Origin: Gymnopilus junonius
Lineage: Eukaryota > Basidiomycota > Agaricomycetes > Agaricales > Galerinaceae
Reading direction: 5' to 3'
DNA length: 10,889 nucleotides
Assembly: GCA_015501075.1 (NCBI GenBank)
Contig: JADNYJ010000872.1
Location: 1 to 10,889 of the forward strand
Each line of letters starts with the position of its first letter. Position 1 is the first letter of the stretch. Position numbers and translations under genes: made by a program. The notes under the pieces were generated by a model. The model worked only from the letters and a program-made list of their open reading frames with translations, was not told the origin of the DNA and ran no database searches. Below, piece by piece: positions 1 to 7,718 of the stretch.

Positions 1-1
1 T

Positions 2-288
2 TCAGGTGATCAGGCTGTCGACTACATGTGGCTCATCACTGGGCCGCAAGCGTGTTATAATTATTTCAAACTCCCATCAGATTACCATATGGTGGAGGAA
101 GTGAGTTTGATTACAGGGCGATTACTGCTTCTAGGGAACTGAAATCATTATACGTGAGGATGGTGGGCAGTCGGGCCTGGAACATGATCACGTGATGGGC
201 GCTGAAGGTGCCAGATAGTGTCCGTGAAGTCAACATTGCAAGCAGGATGCTGTTGAGCACCTACGGTAAATTTGTGACCTTCCTGTGA
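2..288 (+). pseudogene. Weak broken coding remnant at left edge
   Basis: The first 33 codons from base 2 are open and look protein-like (DYMWLITGPQACYNYF), ending at a GTGAGT that could be a splice donor (101). The next AG after a pyrimidine run is at 133-134, which would make a 34-base intron, shorter than the others here. Beyond it, one frame is open from 136 to a TGA at 286-288 except for an in-frame TGA at 193-195, and includes KVPDSVREVNIASRMLLS. A second frame is also open for 27 codons. I do not recognise the product, and the 5' part lies outside the window. It could be the 3' end of a dead gene or chance coding-like sequence. Confidence 0.25.
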
Positions 289-436
289 GCCTATTCACAT
301 TCAGAAATTTCCTCACGGTTTTAAAGCCGCTTTCCACCTTGACGACTTTTACTTTCATCTTCACTTTCTACAATCCCATTTCACAAGTGAGTCTCCTTTC
401 TTCTCGTATGTAACTGACCTTACCTTTGATTAGAAC

Positions 437-834
437 ATGCCATTGTGCAGAGGCGCCCCAATTCTGTTTCATATGTTCCCGGTGGGCCGGAACGCCTGGG
501 ACATATGTCCGCCTTGTGATCGAGAATATTGGCGGGAACTTGGTAAGTGAACGTATTCCTTGTGTTACTTACTCTCTTAAACCCGTTCCCTAAAGGTGAT
601 CACTGGACACCATATCAGAGCAGGGGGACAGACTGTCATTATCCCTCCTGGAGTCATTACATCCCTTCAGTAAGTGTTAAATTTACATCTTGGAATTACT
701 TACTGACATTTCGACCAGTGTCAATTGTCTGGCTTGCACAGCAGGAACCGTTTGATTTAGATAGTAAAAATTTGTACTCATTTTTCATCCATAAAAATCG
801 TGTGCTATCCCGCCGACACCTACATAGCTCATAA
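437..834 (+). CDS. Candidate small Cys-bearing protein, three coding exons
   Basis: Proposed exons are 437-542, 596-669 and 742-834, which join in frame to 90 residues with a TAA stop. The introns are 543-595 (GTAAGT...AAAG) and 670-741 (GTAAGT...CACAG, with TACTGAC near 692-698). An alternative acceptor three bases on removes one residue. A further intron in the 5' leader is plausible at 387-433 (GTGAGT...GATTAG), placing the ATG just after a splice. The protein starts MPLCRGAP and carries a C-P-P-C pair followed by DREYWRELG, then a third-exon Cys/His stretch (TDCHYPSWSHY), so a small zinc-binding or disulphide fold is possible but not shown. There is no clear signal peptide. I do not recognise the family. 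The support is three phase-compatible introns with two consensus GTAAGT donors. The weak point is short length and no known homologue. Confidence 0.42.
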
Positions 835-879
835 TTTCAACATTCGTGAAATCGCTATGTACCTGCTTAATTTCAGAGT

Positions 880-888
880 TATAAATAG
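880..888 (+). promoter_or_regulatory. TATA-like box (TATAAATAG)
   Basis: TATAAATAG is a good match to a eukaryotic TATA element and lies about 190 bases upstream of the possible small gene at 1071-1513. The same 9-mer recurs at 3048-3056. Promoter function is inference only, since AT-rich sequence often contains such words by chance. Confidence 0.15.
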
Positions 889-1070
889 ATTTAGTGCCTT
901 AGATGACTTTGGATGACGGATCGGGATGCTGGCAGGTTCCTGAGCATAATGGATCAAATGAAAAGATCTTCGGACTGGATAGTATCTTTCTTTTTTGTTG
1001 AACTCAAATGCACATTGTCATGCATTGGAAGACCAATATGATTCATTAGCATGTGATACTTTAGTATTTC

Positions 1071-1513
1071 TTGCACAAGATGGATGAAACTTATCGTTGT
1101 TCAACATTGAGCGTGCTCTACTTTGCTAATTTGGAAGTTATAAATAAATCTTCCCTGCTGATGGATCAAGTACAAAATTTATTAGGATATTATCACCAAT
1201 TGAACAGGATAAAAATAAGACTGGTTCCATTGGTTACTCGCTGTTACTCATGCAATCGATCAACTACATATCCTCATCTGTGTCTAAAATGCGAAGGTTC
1301 TTATGTAATGCCTGTTTTGTTTTCTCTTCAGTCCCACTTTCCTCTGTGAGCTGCCTCCTCTTGACTGGACTGAGGCTTGCAAAGTCCATCCTATGTTTTT
1401 CTTTTACTCTGACCATGACTCATGGTTCATTACTCACACAGCAACGCCTGGTGCAGCACAAGGCCAAAGTTGTTGACAACTGGTTCAAGACCTATGAGCA
1501 AGCCCATATATAA
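1071..1513 (+). CDS. Possible small CxxC...CxxC protein, exon structure uncertain
   Basis: The frame from the ATG at about 1071 is open to 1349 and holds a zinc-ribbon-like pattern, C-Y-S-C then nine residues then C-L-K-C (TRCYSCNRSTTYPHLCLKC). Just after it, GAAG|GTTCTT...TTCTCTTCAG (acceptor at 1331) could be an intron. A protein-like stretch follows (CELPPLDWTEACK), then a plausible 58-base intron at 1384-1441 with a CTGAC branch sequence near 1408 and a CACACAG acceptor. A last exon would give KAKVVDNWFKTYEQ and a TAA at 1511-1513. The first two blocks do not join in phase by one base with the donor I see, so either the donor differs or the gene is broken. Family not recognised. It could be a decayed gene. 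Confidence 0.25.
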
Positions 1514-2057
1514 TCATGCATATTGAGTATTGCCTATGTTGCAGCAAAGAATTAATTCATTACTCGGATTCAGGGCAACAAATAATCTGCTTTCTTATCT
1601 GCTAGACATGTGGGACTCAGGATAGTGCACTCCCTAATGGTGACCCACGGACTGACCTACGTGAAGATGGACACACTCTGAGTCATTATTTTGCATAGTT
1701 TCTTAGCATTTTGCACTTTTTTTTGGTAGCTTTCTATGTTGACATGTATGAGATATTCTATCCATGAAAAAGATACCATTGTCTTAATGGGTCTCATGCA
1801 AAAGAGAGAGACATGCTGATTAAATATTTAAGGTACTAACAGGTAATAGATTCACAATGTGCACTGGTGAGACCAGCAGGGGCCTAGTGAGCTGAGCATT
1901 CAGAACTCAAGGGATATCAAGGCACCAGTTGTGAGGGATAAAAATGCCTTCACATTCTGAAGGTGAGCTCTTCAGGTAATGGAAGTTCTTCAGAAACACA
2001 CCTATGAATTAAGGAATAAATACTATAAAGACTTAGGATTGGCTGACTGAAGGGAAC
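1514..2057. other. Intergenic spacer, no gene seen
   Basis: AT-rich sequence with stops in all frames and no long open stretch. It includes a T-run (1717-1725) and otherwise shows no tRNA-like, repeat or transposon-end structure that I can see. The downstream ORF runs toward it from the minus strand, so part of it may be that gene's 3' untranslated region. Confidence 0.5.
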
Positions 2058-2384
2058 TCACTTTTTCAGAACAAATTTGACGTATCGTTCATCCCCTGAT
2101 TGAAGGTTGACCACCCCATCATAATGACATGCAACACGCATTATCAAAACATCACCTCTCCAGGCAGTCCCCAGAGAAATGGACTCTACAGCCATATTGA
2201 TGGGCAACTTGGTGTGCTTTTTGTAGAAAAAAGCAAAGTGGTGTTCCTTCAGCTCACCATCCTCGAACTCTTCGATGCATGTCATGGAATGTTGAATATG
2301 GCATTGGACTTGTCCGCATAGTACATGCTCAAGGAAAGCATAATGCTTCTCTTTCCTTTTTCTGCCACCAACATCTTCAGACAT
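2058..2384 (-). CDS. Intact uncharacterised 108-residue protein
   Basis: A single open frame on the minus strand from ATG (2382-2384) to its stop at 2058. A longer reading from 2399 needs a GTG start, so the ATG is preferred. The N-terminus is basic and polar (GGRKRKEKH). The middle has QHSMTCIEEFEDGELKEHHF and FFYKKHTKLPINM, and the C-terminal half has WRGDVLIMRV followed by VVNLQSGDERYVKFVLKK, which reads like the end of a compact folded domain. No signal peptide or membrane helix is evident. The pattern of a charged segment followed by W-x-GD-x-hydrophobic-x-MRV and VN recalls small uncharacterised ORFs repeated in mushroom genomes, but I cannot name a family. The plus-strand ORF over 2100-2321 is its shadow. 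No interruption is visible, so the gene may be live or a recent copy. Confidence 0.5.
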   Translation of the reverse strand: MSEDVGGRKRKEKHYAFLEHVLCGQVQCHIQHSMTCIEEFEDGELKEHHFAFFYKKHTKLPINMAVESISLGTAWRGDVLIMRVACHYDGVVNLQSGDERYVKFVLKK

Positions 2385-2399
2385 CACTTGTCCAGGCAC

Positions 2400-2737
2400 A
2401 CTGATAGTTTTGGCATGATTTCAGTTGAATGAAAAAAAATGACCCTTCACAGTTCAGAGGGTATACTAAACAAAGAATGAGCAGAGGGAAAGCAATATTA
2501 AGCATAAATGATGAACATTCGAGTCAGATGAGCAAGGTATGTGCATGTAGGACATTTGAGCAAGGCAACAGTATATTCGGCAATGGCTTTTGCATTTCTG
2601 TGGGCAAGCAACGGGGAGTGGAAGGGTAAGAAGCAATAGGGAATGACAGGAAATGACAAACAAGACAGATTCCAAAAATAGAGGAATGACAGGAGCGCTC
2701 ACCGCTTTGAAATGGCATATGATGGCTTCAGATGGTG
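2400..2737. other. Spacer with short unconvincing frames
   Basis: Open frames here (2429-2629 +, 2466-2765 -, 2524-2718 -) overlap each other, have odd composition and no recognisable motif, and show no splice structure. The sequence is purine-rich on the plus strand and grades into the minisatellite on its right. It may hold the promoter of the minus-strand gene ending at 2058, but no clear element is visible. Confidence 0.4.
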
Positions 2738-2740
2738 AAA

Positions 2741-2855
2741 AGCAATAGCTTTGACAGTTTCCCATAATTGAAAAGCAATAGCTCTGGCAGTTTCCCCTAA
2801 AAGAAAGTAATAGCTCTGACAGTTTCCCCTAAAAGAAAGTAATAGCTCTGACAGC
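2741..2855. repeat. Minisatellite, about 3.4 copies of a 32-33-base unit
   Basis: Units begin with AATAGCT at 2744, 2777, 2809 and 2841, giving periods of 33, 32 and 32 bases. The shared unit is roughly AATAGCTCTGACAGTTTCCC followed by TAAAAGAAAGT. The second and third copies are nearly identical to each other, the first is more diverged (CATAATTGAAAAGC in its tail), and the fourth stops after GACAG. The even divergence gradient suggests slippage from left to right. A minus-strand frame crosses it and would encode a repeated peptide, but the 32-base period breaks the frame, so it is not coding as a repeat. Confidence 0.85.
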
Positions 2856-2859
2856 TGAT

Positions 2860-3291
2860 GGAAAGAAACAACAACATGGGAGAAAATGGAGGACCTCCAT
2901 TTCTCCAGATCACACACTTAACCCTATGAATCGAAAAGAAGAGTGATTAGACTGCTGTACCAGAGGGCAACAGCAGCATCTTGAGAACAGACGATTTCAC
3001 TATGGGTTACAATGACATCATCTTTTTGGCGTCTAAGGTCAGACACCTATAAATAGATGAACACCTTCCATACGTTCTGCTTCCACCAATTTCGGGATCA
3101 TGTTAGCGAGTCATTGTGAGAGAATGGCTAGAATGCTAATCCAAGAAATTCCGAAAACAGTACCCGCCATTCAATTCTTTAAGAAGTTTTAAGCTTAGGC
3201 ATTCTAACTGTCTTTAAATATATGGTTTCAGTACATCGGAATTTAATTCACAAAATCTCATGCTATGACCATGACTAGCCAAACTTTAGAG
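2860..3291. other. Spacer with a TATA-like word and a 30-codon ORF
   Basis: No convincing gene. A TATAAATAG word lies at 3048-3056, and 44 bases after it an ATG at 3100-3102 opens a 30-codon frame ending TAA at 3190-3192 (starts MLASHCERMARML). The spacing would suit a TATA-driven transcript, but so short an ORF without a homologue is weak. An AT-rich stretch follows to 3260. Confidence 0.3.
3048..3056 (+). promoter_or_regulatory. TATA-like box (TATAAATAG)
   Basis: Same 9-mer as at 880-888. It lies 44 bases upstream of the ATG at 3100, a normal distance for a TATA element in fungi, but the ORF it would serve is only 30 codons. Treated as a sequence match without proof of function. Confidence 0.15.
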
Positions 3292-4475
3292 TCATTGAAT
3301 GTCAACTTGAGCTAAAGCAAGTCCCATTGCCATGCCTGAGCTGATCACGAACATAACTCCCAACAGCGCAAGCCATCTCAGAGGCTCTTCAAGCTGGTTC
3401 ACACCATCCACAAGAGGCATGTCAATGCATTCTGCTCTCTTAGCAAGGACTGCAATATTGTTAGAGGCATGGAAAGGAATGTCAAAATGCTTGAGATGTA
3501 CCTTGTAGTTCTCGCTCCATGACATGCATGTTCCATGACAAGGATTCGAGTATGTCAAGAAATTGCAAGTGATAGAGGGCCCAGATTGTGGACTTTGCCT
3601 TCAAGACTTCCAGAAGGCTGTTGTTCAAAGGTGGAATGGACTCCAGAACAGTAATAATTCAACATATTTTGTCCTGATGTTGAATAAAGCCCACATTCAA
3701 TGTCTGTGGGATTTCTGATGGATCGGATGAGGTCTTGTCATATTTGATAGGCATGAAGCATCCATTGTCTTCAAACAACCTCATTTCACTGTGGAGAGCT
3801 TAGTCCATAGCAAGAAACAAGGCAACACCTGTGATGGCCATCAGCAACACAAAATATGCCCTGCAGCATAAGCTGCACCATCATAAGCAGCAAGAGAAGC
3901 AGTAGATAGAGAGGAGATGTATTGGAGGTCTATAACTTATCTGGGATGATTAAAAGATTGACGAGGTTTAAATGGGATACCTTGTGAGAAACCAAGTGGT
4001 TGTATCAGCGCATCTAGGCCCACTGACTTGGGAATGGCGACATTCCCAAGCTTATTGCATATTCATGCAGGTGAGTCAGATATAGAGTTAGCATCTATCA
4101 ATTCGAATGAGGTGAGTGAATGAGTTACTGATGTGATTATCAGGTCAGGCTCTTTGGAGACTACGCCAAGTCCGTATTTAGCCGTTGATGGTGATGGATC
4201 AAGCAGGCGATTGTGATGCTGAAAGATGACCTTCCCACCTGACACTCACTGTGTGATCATGAAAATGACCATTGATGTTAACACTGGAAAATAAGGTCCT
4301 TAAAAGTTTGAGTCACCGACCTGATCCAAGTATATACACAGGATGAGTCAGATATGAATGGGGAGAATGTTGCCAGCCCCCAATATTTCGCACCCAGGGG
4401 CCTGTCAAATTCATCACCCTGGCAGCAATTTCATCATCATCTTGGGTCCCATAAAGCAGTGGAAGGGGTGGGGCC
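3292..4475 (-). pseudogene. Broken gene for an unrecognised membrane-type protein
   Basis: Reading leftward on the minus strand from about 4475, protein-like blocks follow one another: DDDEIAARVMNLTGPWVRN (about 4438-4380), NINGHFHDHT (about 4280-4251), GGKVIFQHHNRLLDPSPSTA and on to a TGA at 4063-4065 (stop after SISDSPA), then in the same frame GNVAIPKSVGLDALIQPLG to an in-frame TAA near 3940, then SLSTASLAAYDGAAYAAG. A frame change leads to a hydrophobic segment (FVLLMAITGVALFLAMD) with a TAA right after it. The frame then continues (KYDKTSSDPSEIPQTLNVGF), has a TGA near 3660, and runs on to about 3510. A further frame change leads to the last block, ending in a second hydrophobic helix (WLALLGVMFVISSGMAMGL) and a stop at 3292. 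At least four stops and three or more frame changes mark it as dead, although one or two breaks might be unseen introns (one short candidate is GTGACT...CCAG near 4310-4282). At least two membrane segments are likely. I do not recognise the family. Confidence 0.55.
4027..4050. repeat. Perfect 10-base hairpin with a GCGA loop
   Basis: CTTGGGAATG (4027-4036) and CATTCCCAAG (4041-4050) are exact reverse complements around GCGA, a GNRA-type tetraloop when read on the plus strand. It lies inside the minus-strand pseudogene, where it reads as KLGNVAIPK, so codon content may explain it. No U-run follows, and terminator logic does not apply in fungi. Confidence 0.5.
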
Positions 4476-4501
4476 TAAAAGGCCTTTTGGATGAGGGATG
4501 A

Positions 4502-4709
4502 CGCCCTTTCAATCCATTTCAGGACATGCCCATGGAGCATCAGATGGTAGACTCATGACCAGCCATCTAAATGAGCAAAGCGTCAATTAGATGACTGGAA
4601 AACTGGGACATCCCATGAGTGAGCAAGCATTATGAGCCCTCAGTCTTTGCCGACCCCTCCCCAGAAAGTAGGTGATCCAAATAAGGAAGGTCAATATTCT
4701 GGCTGAGCA
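4502..4709. repeat. Left arm of a diverged inverted repeat (about 208 bases)
   Basis: This arm matches the reverse complement of 4902-5110. The inner half is clear: bases 4600-4709 match 4902-5015 with roughly 85 percent identity by eye, including the shared ACTGGGACATCC, GACCCCTCCCCAGAAAG and ATAAGGAAGGTCAATATT words. The outer half (about 4502-4600) is more diverged but keeps the same spacing. Most differences in the inner half are transitions. On the minus strand the arm carries the end of a coding-like frame (see the ORF at 4630-4765). Confidence 0.75.
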
Positions 4710-4765
4710 CATCGACCATGGCCTCCCTCTCATTGTTCCTCTTCCTTTTGCCTTCATGTGTATAT
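4630..4765 (-). pseudogene. Coding-like C-terminal fragment in the left arm
   Basis: On the minus strand a frame open from about 4765 to a TAA at 4630-4632 (45 codons) reads GKRKRNNEREAMVDVLSQ then NIDLPYLDHLLSGEGSA and ends a few residues later. The right arm (plus strand) encodes the same peptide, NIDLPYWDHLLSGEGSA, with the stop in the same place and several silent third-base differences (GAT/GAC, CTA/CTG). A shared stop with silent changes suggests that both come from a real protein C-terminus. There is no ATG-led full gene, and the N-terminal part is missing or lies in an unseen exon. Product not recognised. Confidence 0.4.
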
Positions 4766-4901
4766 CATGAATGATACCGTCATTTCAAATGAAAAGATTG
4801 ATACTTTCAGAATGTGTTCTCCAGCAGAAATTGCACACCTCATATCAAATGAAATTCCTCAGGACTGGCTTCCTGCTCAATACCTCCAAAGCTGCTTGAC
4901 A
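4710..4901. other. Spacer between the inverted arms
   Basis: About 190 bases separate the two arms. The left 55 bases continue the minus-strand coding-like frame of the left arm. The rest is part of a plus-strand open frame starting at 4758 that runs through the right arm to 5102 in a frame different from the conserved NIDLPY peptide, so it is probably not genuine. No further repeat is seen. Confidence 0.4.
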
Positions 4902-5110
4902 TGCTCAGCTAAAATATTGACCTTCCTTATTGGGACCACCTGCTTTCTGGGGAGGGGTCAGCAATGTCTGATGGCTTGTAATGCTCGCTCACTCACAGGA
5001 TGTCCCAGTGTACAGGTCATCAAATCAAGAGTGATCTCATTTTGGCAGCCAGTCACAGGTCTAATCAGATGGTACCTCGGGATAGTGACTTGGGGTGGAT
5101 GAAAGATGAA
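4902..5110. repeat. Right arm of the diverged inverted repeat
   Basis: Reverse-complement partner of 4502-4709. On the plus strand it encodes LLDMLS, then TAA where the left arm has a Gln codon, then NIDLPYWDHLLSGEGSA and a TAA near 4979-4981, matching the end of the left-arm peptide. The extra stop shows that this copy at least is not functional as read. No target-site duplication or terminal inverted repeat of a known transposon type is obvious at the outer ends. Confidence 0.75.
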
Positions 5111-5700
5111 AGTATTTCGGGATTTCTAAGATAGACATATTAAATTTGTTTTGGTTTTTTTTCAGCAATTGGAATTGGAATTGGAAGCAATTTTGGCTGA
5201 CTACCATATTTATGTAACTCAGCTAGCTACTATTTAAGTAACTAACTTGTCAGCTCTTTGTGACTAAATAAAATCAGGTACATAATACTGCAAGGGGGAG
5301 GTTGGCCAGGCTAGCACTCCCCAACTGCTAAAAGCTACCACCGGTGGCACAACGCTATGGGGGAATGGGAGGTTGCAGACCAAGGAGGGTAATAACAAGG
5401 AAGAAAATAAAAGCCAAGAAAATAAAAATCACCCTATGTGATGTCATTGCTGAAAAGAGAGACACAGGAGCGCAAAACAAAAACTTGGCAGATGGATGTT
5501 CTGCTGCACTTTAAGAAGCCTATGAGGGCATCTGACTGAGTGTGTGGTAGATGAGAAAGGCAGGGGTGAAGGTGCTAAGGCAAGAGGGGATGAAAGGATA
5601 GGCACTGTGAGTTTTTTTTGGCACGCTCTCCACAGTCATGTGGGTCACACGTACATGGCATGGAAATTCAAGGAAATACAACAATGGCTCTCTTCTTGAC
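5111..5700. other. AT-rich spacer with small repeats, no clear gene
   Basis: Contains a T-run (5155-5162), GGAATT repeated in tandem near 5168-5183, an A-rich run of GAAGAAAATAAAAGCC type words (5400-5430), and the exact palindrome CCACCGGTGG at 5338-5347. A minus-strand frame at 5520-5804 is open, but I see no motif in it and it overlaps the likely 5' region of the plus-strand dioxygenase relic. No RNA gene is recognised. Confidence 0.4.
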
Positions 5701-5910
5701 ACAGTGCATTGACCCATTGCTTCCATCCTGCAGGTGAGGTTTCGCCATTTTATTTTCCACTGCTCATCTATTTCATGGTGAAAAAAGTATCTCTGGACTT
5801 TCAAACCTGGGACCGGGATGTGCTGATATTGCCTACCATGGCTCCCCCTCCCTTTCCCATCTGCCCTCTTTGCATGCGTTCAGCTGACCGACCCTCTTTT
5901 CAATCAACAG

Positions 5911-7586
5911 GCTCCCCGCGCATTTTCCTAAGAAGCATGTGTTACTTCCTTCACAGCCGATCTGTAAGCCCTTACCTTCCACTCCTGCCCATGGATGCTG
6001 ATTATCGGTGGCCTCCTTAGATGCCGAAAGGTACAAAAGTAAGCCTTCAGGCTCATTCCTTTGACATCATCTTACCTTGCCCTTAGAAGCACAACACCCC
6101 ACAGGTGGAGGTTGAACCCATCCCATGCTCCGCCGGCTTCGATTTTGAGGCTTTACTGAAGGAAGCAGATGCAGGAGAGCAATGCATGTTTTTAGAGGGA
6201 GAGGTTTCCCTGGAGGCAGGCCATCCAGGGATGCTGGGTGCAGAGGCAGAGGAGAAGGAGAGAGTGAAGGGGAATTTAGGCATTGGAGAGGGAAACGGGG
6301 GAAGGGAGGATGAAACCTTGAAGCACTCCCATGCAAGTGCTTTCCCTCTGAAGGGCGGGATAAGCCACAGCCATCAAAGGCACTGCCTGAAGCGCAATGA
6401 ATGCATTGCAGTGGAGGGCCATGCTCCGAACTTGGAGGCCCTCACTTCCATCCTTCAGGCAAGCGCACCTTTGTTGACGAACCTCAAAACACCAGAGCTG
6501 CCTGCAACAACTTGTGGAAGTCAGGCATGGCACTACTTCCCCAAAGCTGATGACTTGAAGCCCCAAATAATCGAGGAGTTGATGGCCAATGAGGGCTATC
6601 AACTCATCCATTCAAATCCATTGTAAGTCATCTGCTTTGCTGGGAGGCTGGGTTTAATCCAACCCCTCCAGTCCAGAATCCCCTGCCCTATTCTCGATGC
6701 AGACCAGAATGTTATAGGAGCCTTCTGCAGCCACCCTAATGACTCTGATTATCTTGCTGCCTGCTCACGTGTTACCAGCTTTTGAAGAAATTGGAAAGAG
6801 CTCTAACCTCAAGGACAAGCCTTTGCCAATTGCCGGGGCCCTTTCCCCAGTCCTTAATGTCGGAATCACCCATGGCAAGGGCACAACACACCCCATGAGC
6901 CTTCATGTCAGTAAAGATGACAAGCCAAGCAAGTATGAGGACCTTGCAACAGCAGCCCTGTGTGACCCTGACTTGAATTGAATTGCGACATTTCAGAGCT
7001 GTGGTCTCCTGCTGTGTTTTGGATTGTTCTTTCTCTCATTTTTATTTCCACAGCCTGTTTTGCATCTGGTCCCCGAAGGTGTACGGATACTATCACAATT
7101 ACTTGGGCAAGCTCTACGCCCATTCACCCCATCTCAGAAAGAATTTTTCGAAGAGCATCTTCCCTTGCTGCGCCATCAACTCAGCCCTAAAGCTTGGACC
7201 CATTGCCATGTGATTCCATGAACTGCCCTTTTGGAATGTGTGCCATCACAGCTTTGGGCCAATTTGACCCCAGCAAGGGTGGGCACCTCGTTCTTCCAGA
7301 CTTGAAACTCATCGTTGAATTCCCAGTCAGCTCCATCATCCTCATCCCTTCCGCCACCCTTATCCATGCAAATATACCCATTCAGAGCCATGAAGCGCAG
7401 GCCTCATTATGCAGTATGCTGCCAGCAGTCTGTTCCATTATGTGATGATGGCTTCATGATGGAGAAGGCTTTAAAGAGAAAAACCACGAAGAGTATTTGA
7501 GGGTTTGTTCTCTGAAGAAGACACGATGGGAAAGGGGTTTAAATCTCCTTAGTAAAATTTCTGAGCTTGTAGACCTTAAGACATAG
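5911..7586 (+). pseudogene. TET/JBP-like 2-oxoglutarate/Fe(II) dioxygenase, decayed copy
   Basis: The motifs follow the order known to me for the large basidiomycete TET/JBP-like family (DNA methyl-base oxidation is the family's presumed role): LPATTCG (about 6510-6530), ILDADQNVIGAF (6690-6725), LNVGITHGKG (6853-6882), IATFQS (6982-6999), WSPKVYGYYHNYLGKLYAH (7070-7126), KNFSKSIFP, then the double-stranded beta-helix core with DSMNCPFG, ITALGQFDPSKGGHL and LKLIVEFPVSSIILIPSAT (7212-7364), and RWERGLNLLSKISEL before a TAG at 7584-7586. The iron-binding H-x-D survives in outline (CAT 7207-7209, GAT 7212-7214), with one base lost between. The distal His is at 7365-7367 and a candidate 2-oxoglutarate Arg at 7396-7401. 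Introns at 5964-6020, 6039-6086, 6623-6676 and about 7001-7053 are still readable. Breaks: a frame change near 6780, a TGA at 6979-6981 (Arg CGA is likely ancestral), and frame changes near 7001-7054, 7180-7195, 7213, 7391 and 7490. The N-terminus may extend further upstream. Confidence 0.75.
6623..6676 (+). other. Relic intron in the dioxygenase pseudogene
   Basis: GTAAGT at 6623 and TCCAG ending at 6676 bound 54 bases. Removing them joins YQLIHSNPL to IPCPILDADQNVIGAF in one frame. The family's usual order (a line ending in a W-D-G/T-P type block, then L-D-x-x-G/N-x-V) supports this junction. A nearer acceptor at 6670 gives the wrong frame. The surviving intron shows that the copy arrived as genomic DNA and is not a processed retrocopy. 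Confidence 0.65.
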
Positions 7587-7718
7587 GCCTTAATGTGCAG
7601 GGTGGTTTTCTCAAAGTTGTCAAAAATTTGAACTAATTACTTAAAAAGAACAGGAGGTTGGGGTTTACCCTTTTGGAAGGAAAGCTCATGTAAATGTGCT
7701 GAAAAGTAAAAAATCAAC
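7587..7718. other. Short spacer after the dioxygenase relic
   Basis: No gene. T- and A-rich with a purine run (7644-7662). It could hold the 3' end of the ancestral dioxygenase transcript. No repeat or transposon end is seen. Confidence 0.4.

Noticed and set aside
2100..2321. Plus-strand ORF
   Set aside because: Antisense shadow of the better-composed minus-strand ORF at 2058-2384.
4758..5102. 114-codon plus-strand ORF through the right inverted arm
   Set aside because: It is in a different frame from the NIDLPY peptide that both arms conserve, so the open length is probably chance.
5338..5347. Exact palindrome CCACCGGTGG
   Set aside because: Ten bases is short enough to occur by chance in this length, and nothing around it suggests a regulated gene.
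5520..5804. Minus-strand 94-codon frame
   Set aside because: No motif. The opposite strand has a protein-like run (KVSLDFQTWDRDVLILPT) and is upstream of the dioxygenase relic, so neither strand is certain.
6084..6086. In-frame TAG near the start of the dioxygenase relic
   Set aside because: It is the last codon of a convincing 48-base intron (GTAAGC at 6039 to CCCTTAG at 6086) whose removal keeps the frame, so it is not counted as a lesion.
6067..6611. Three minus-strand ORFs opposite the dioxygenase exon
   Set aside because: They mirror the plus-strand exon with recognised family blocks, and their proline/serine-rich content is typical of antisense reading.
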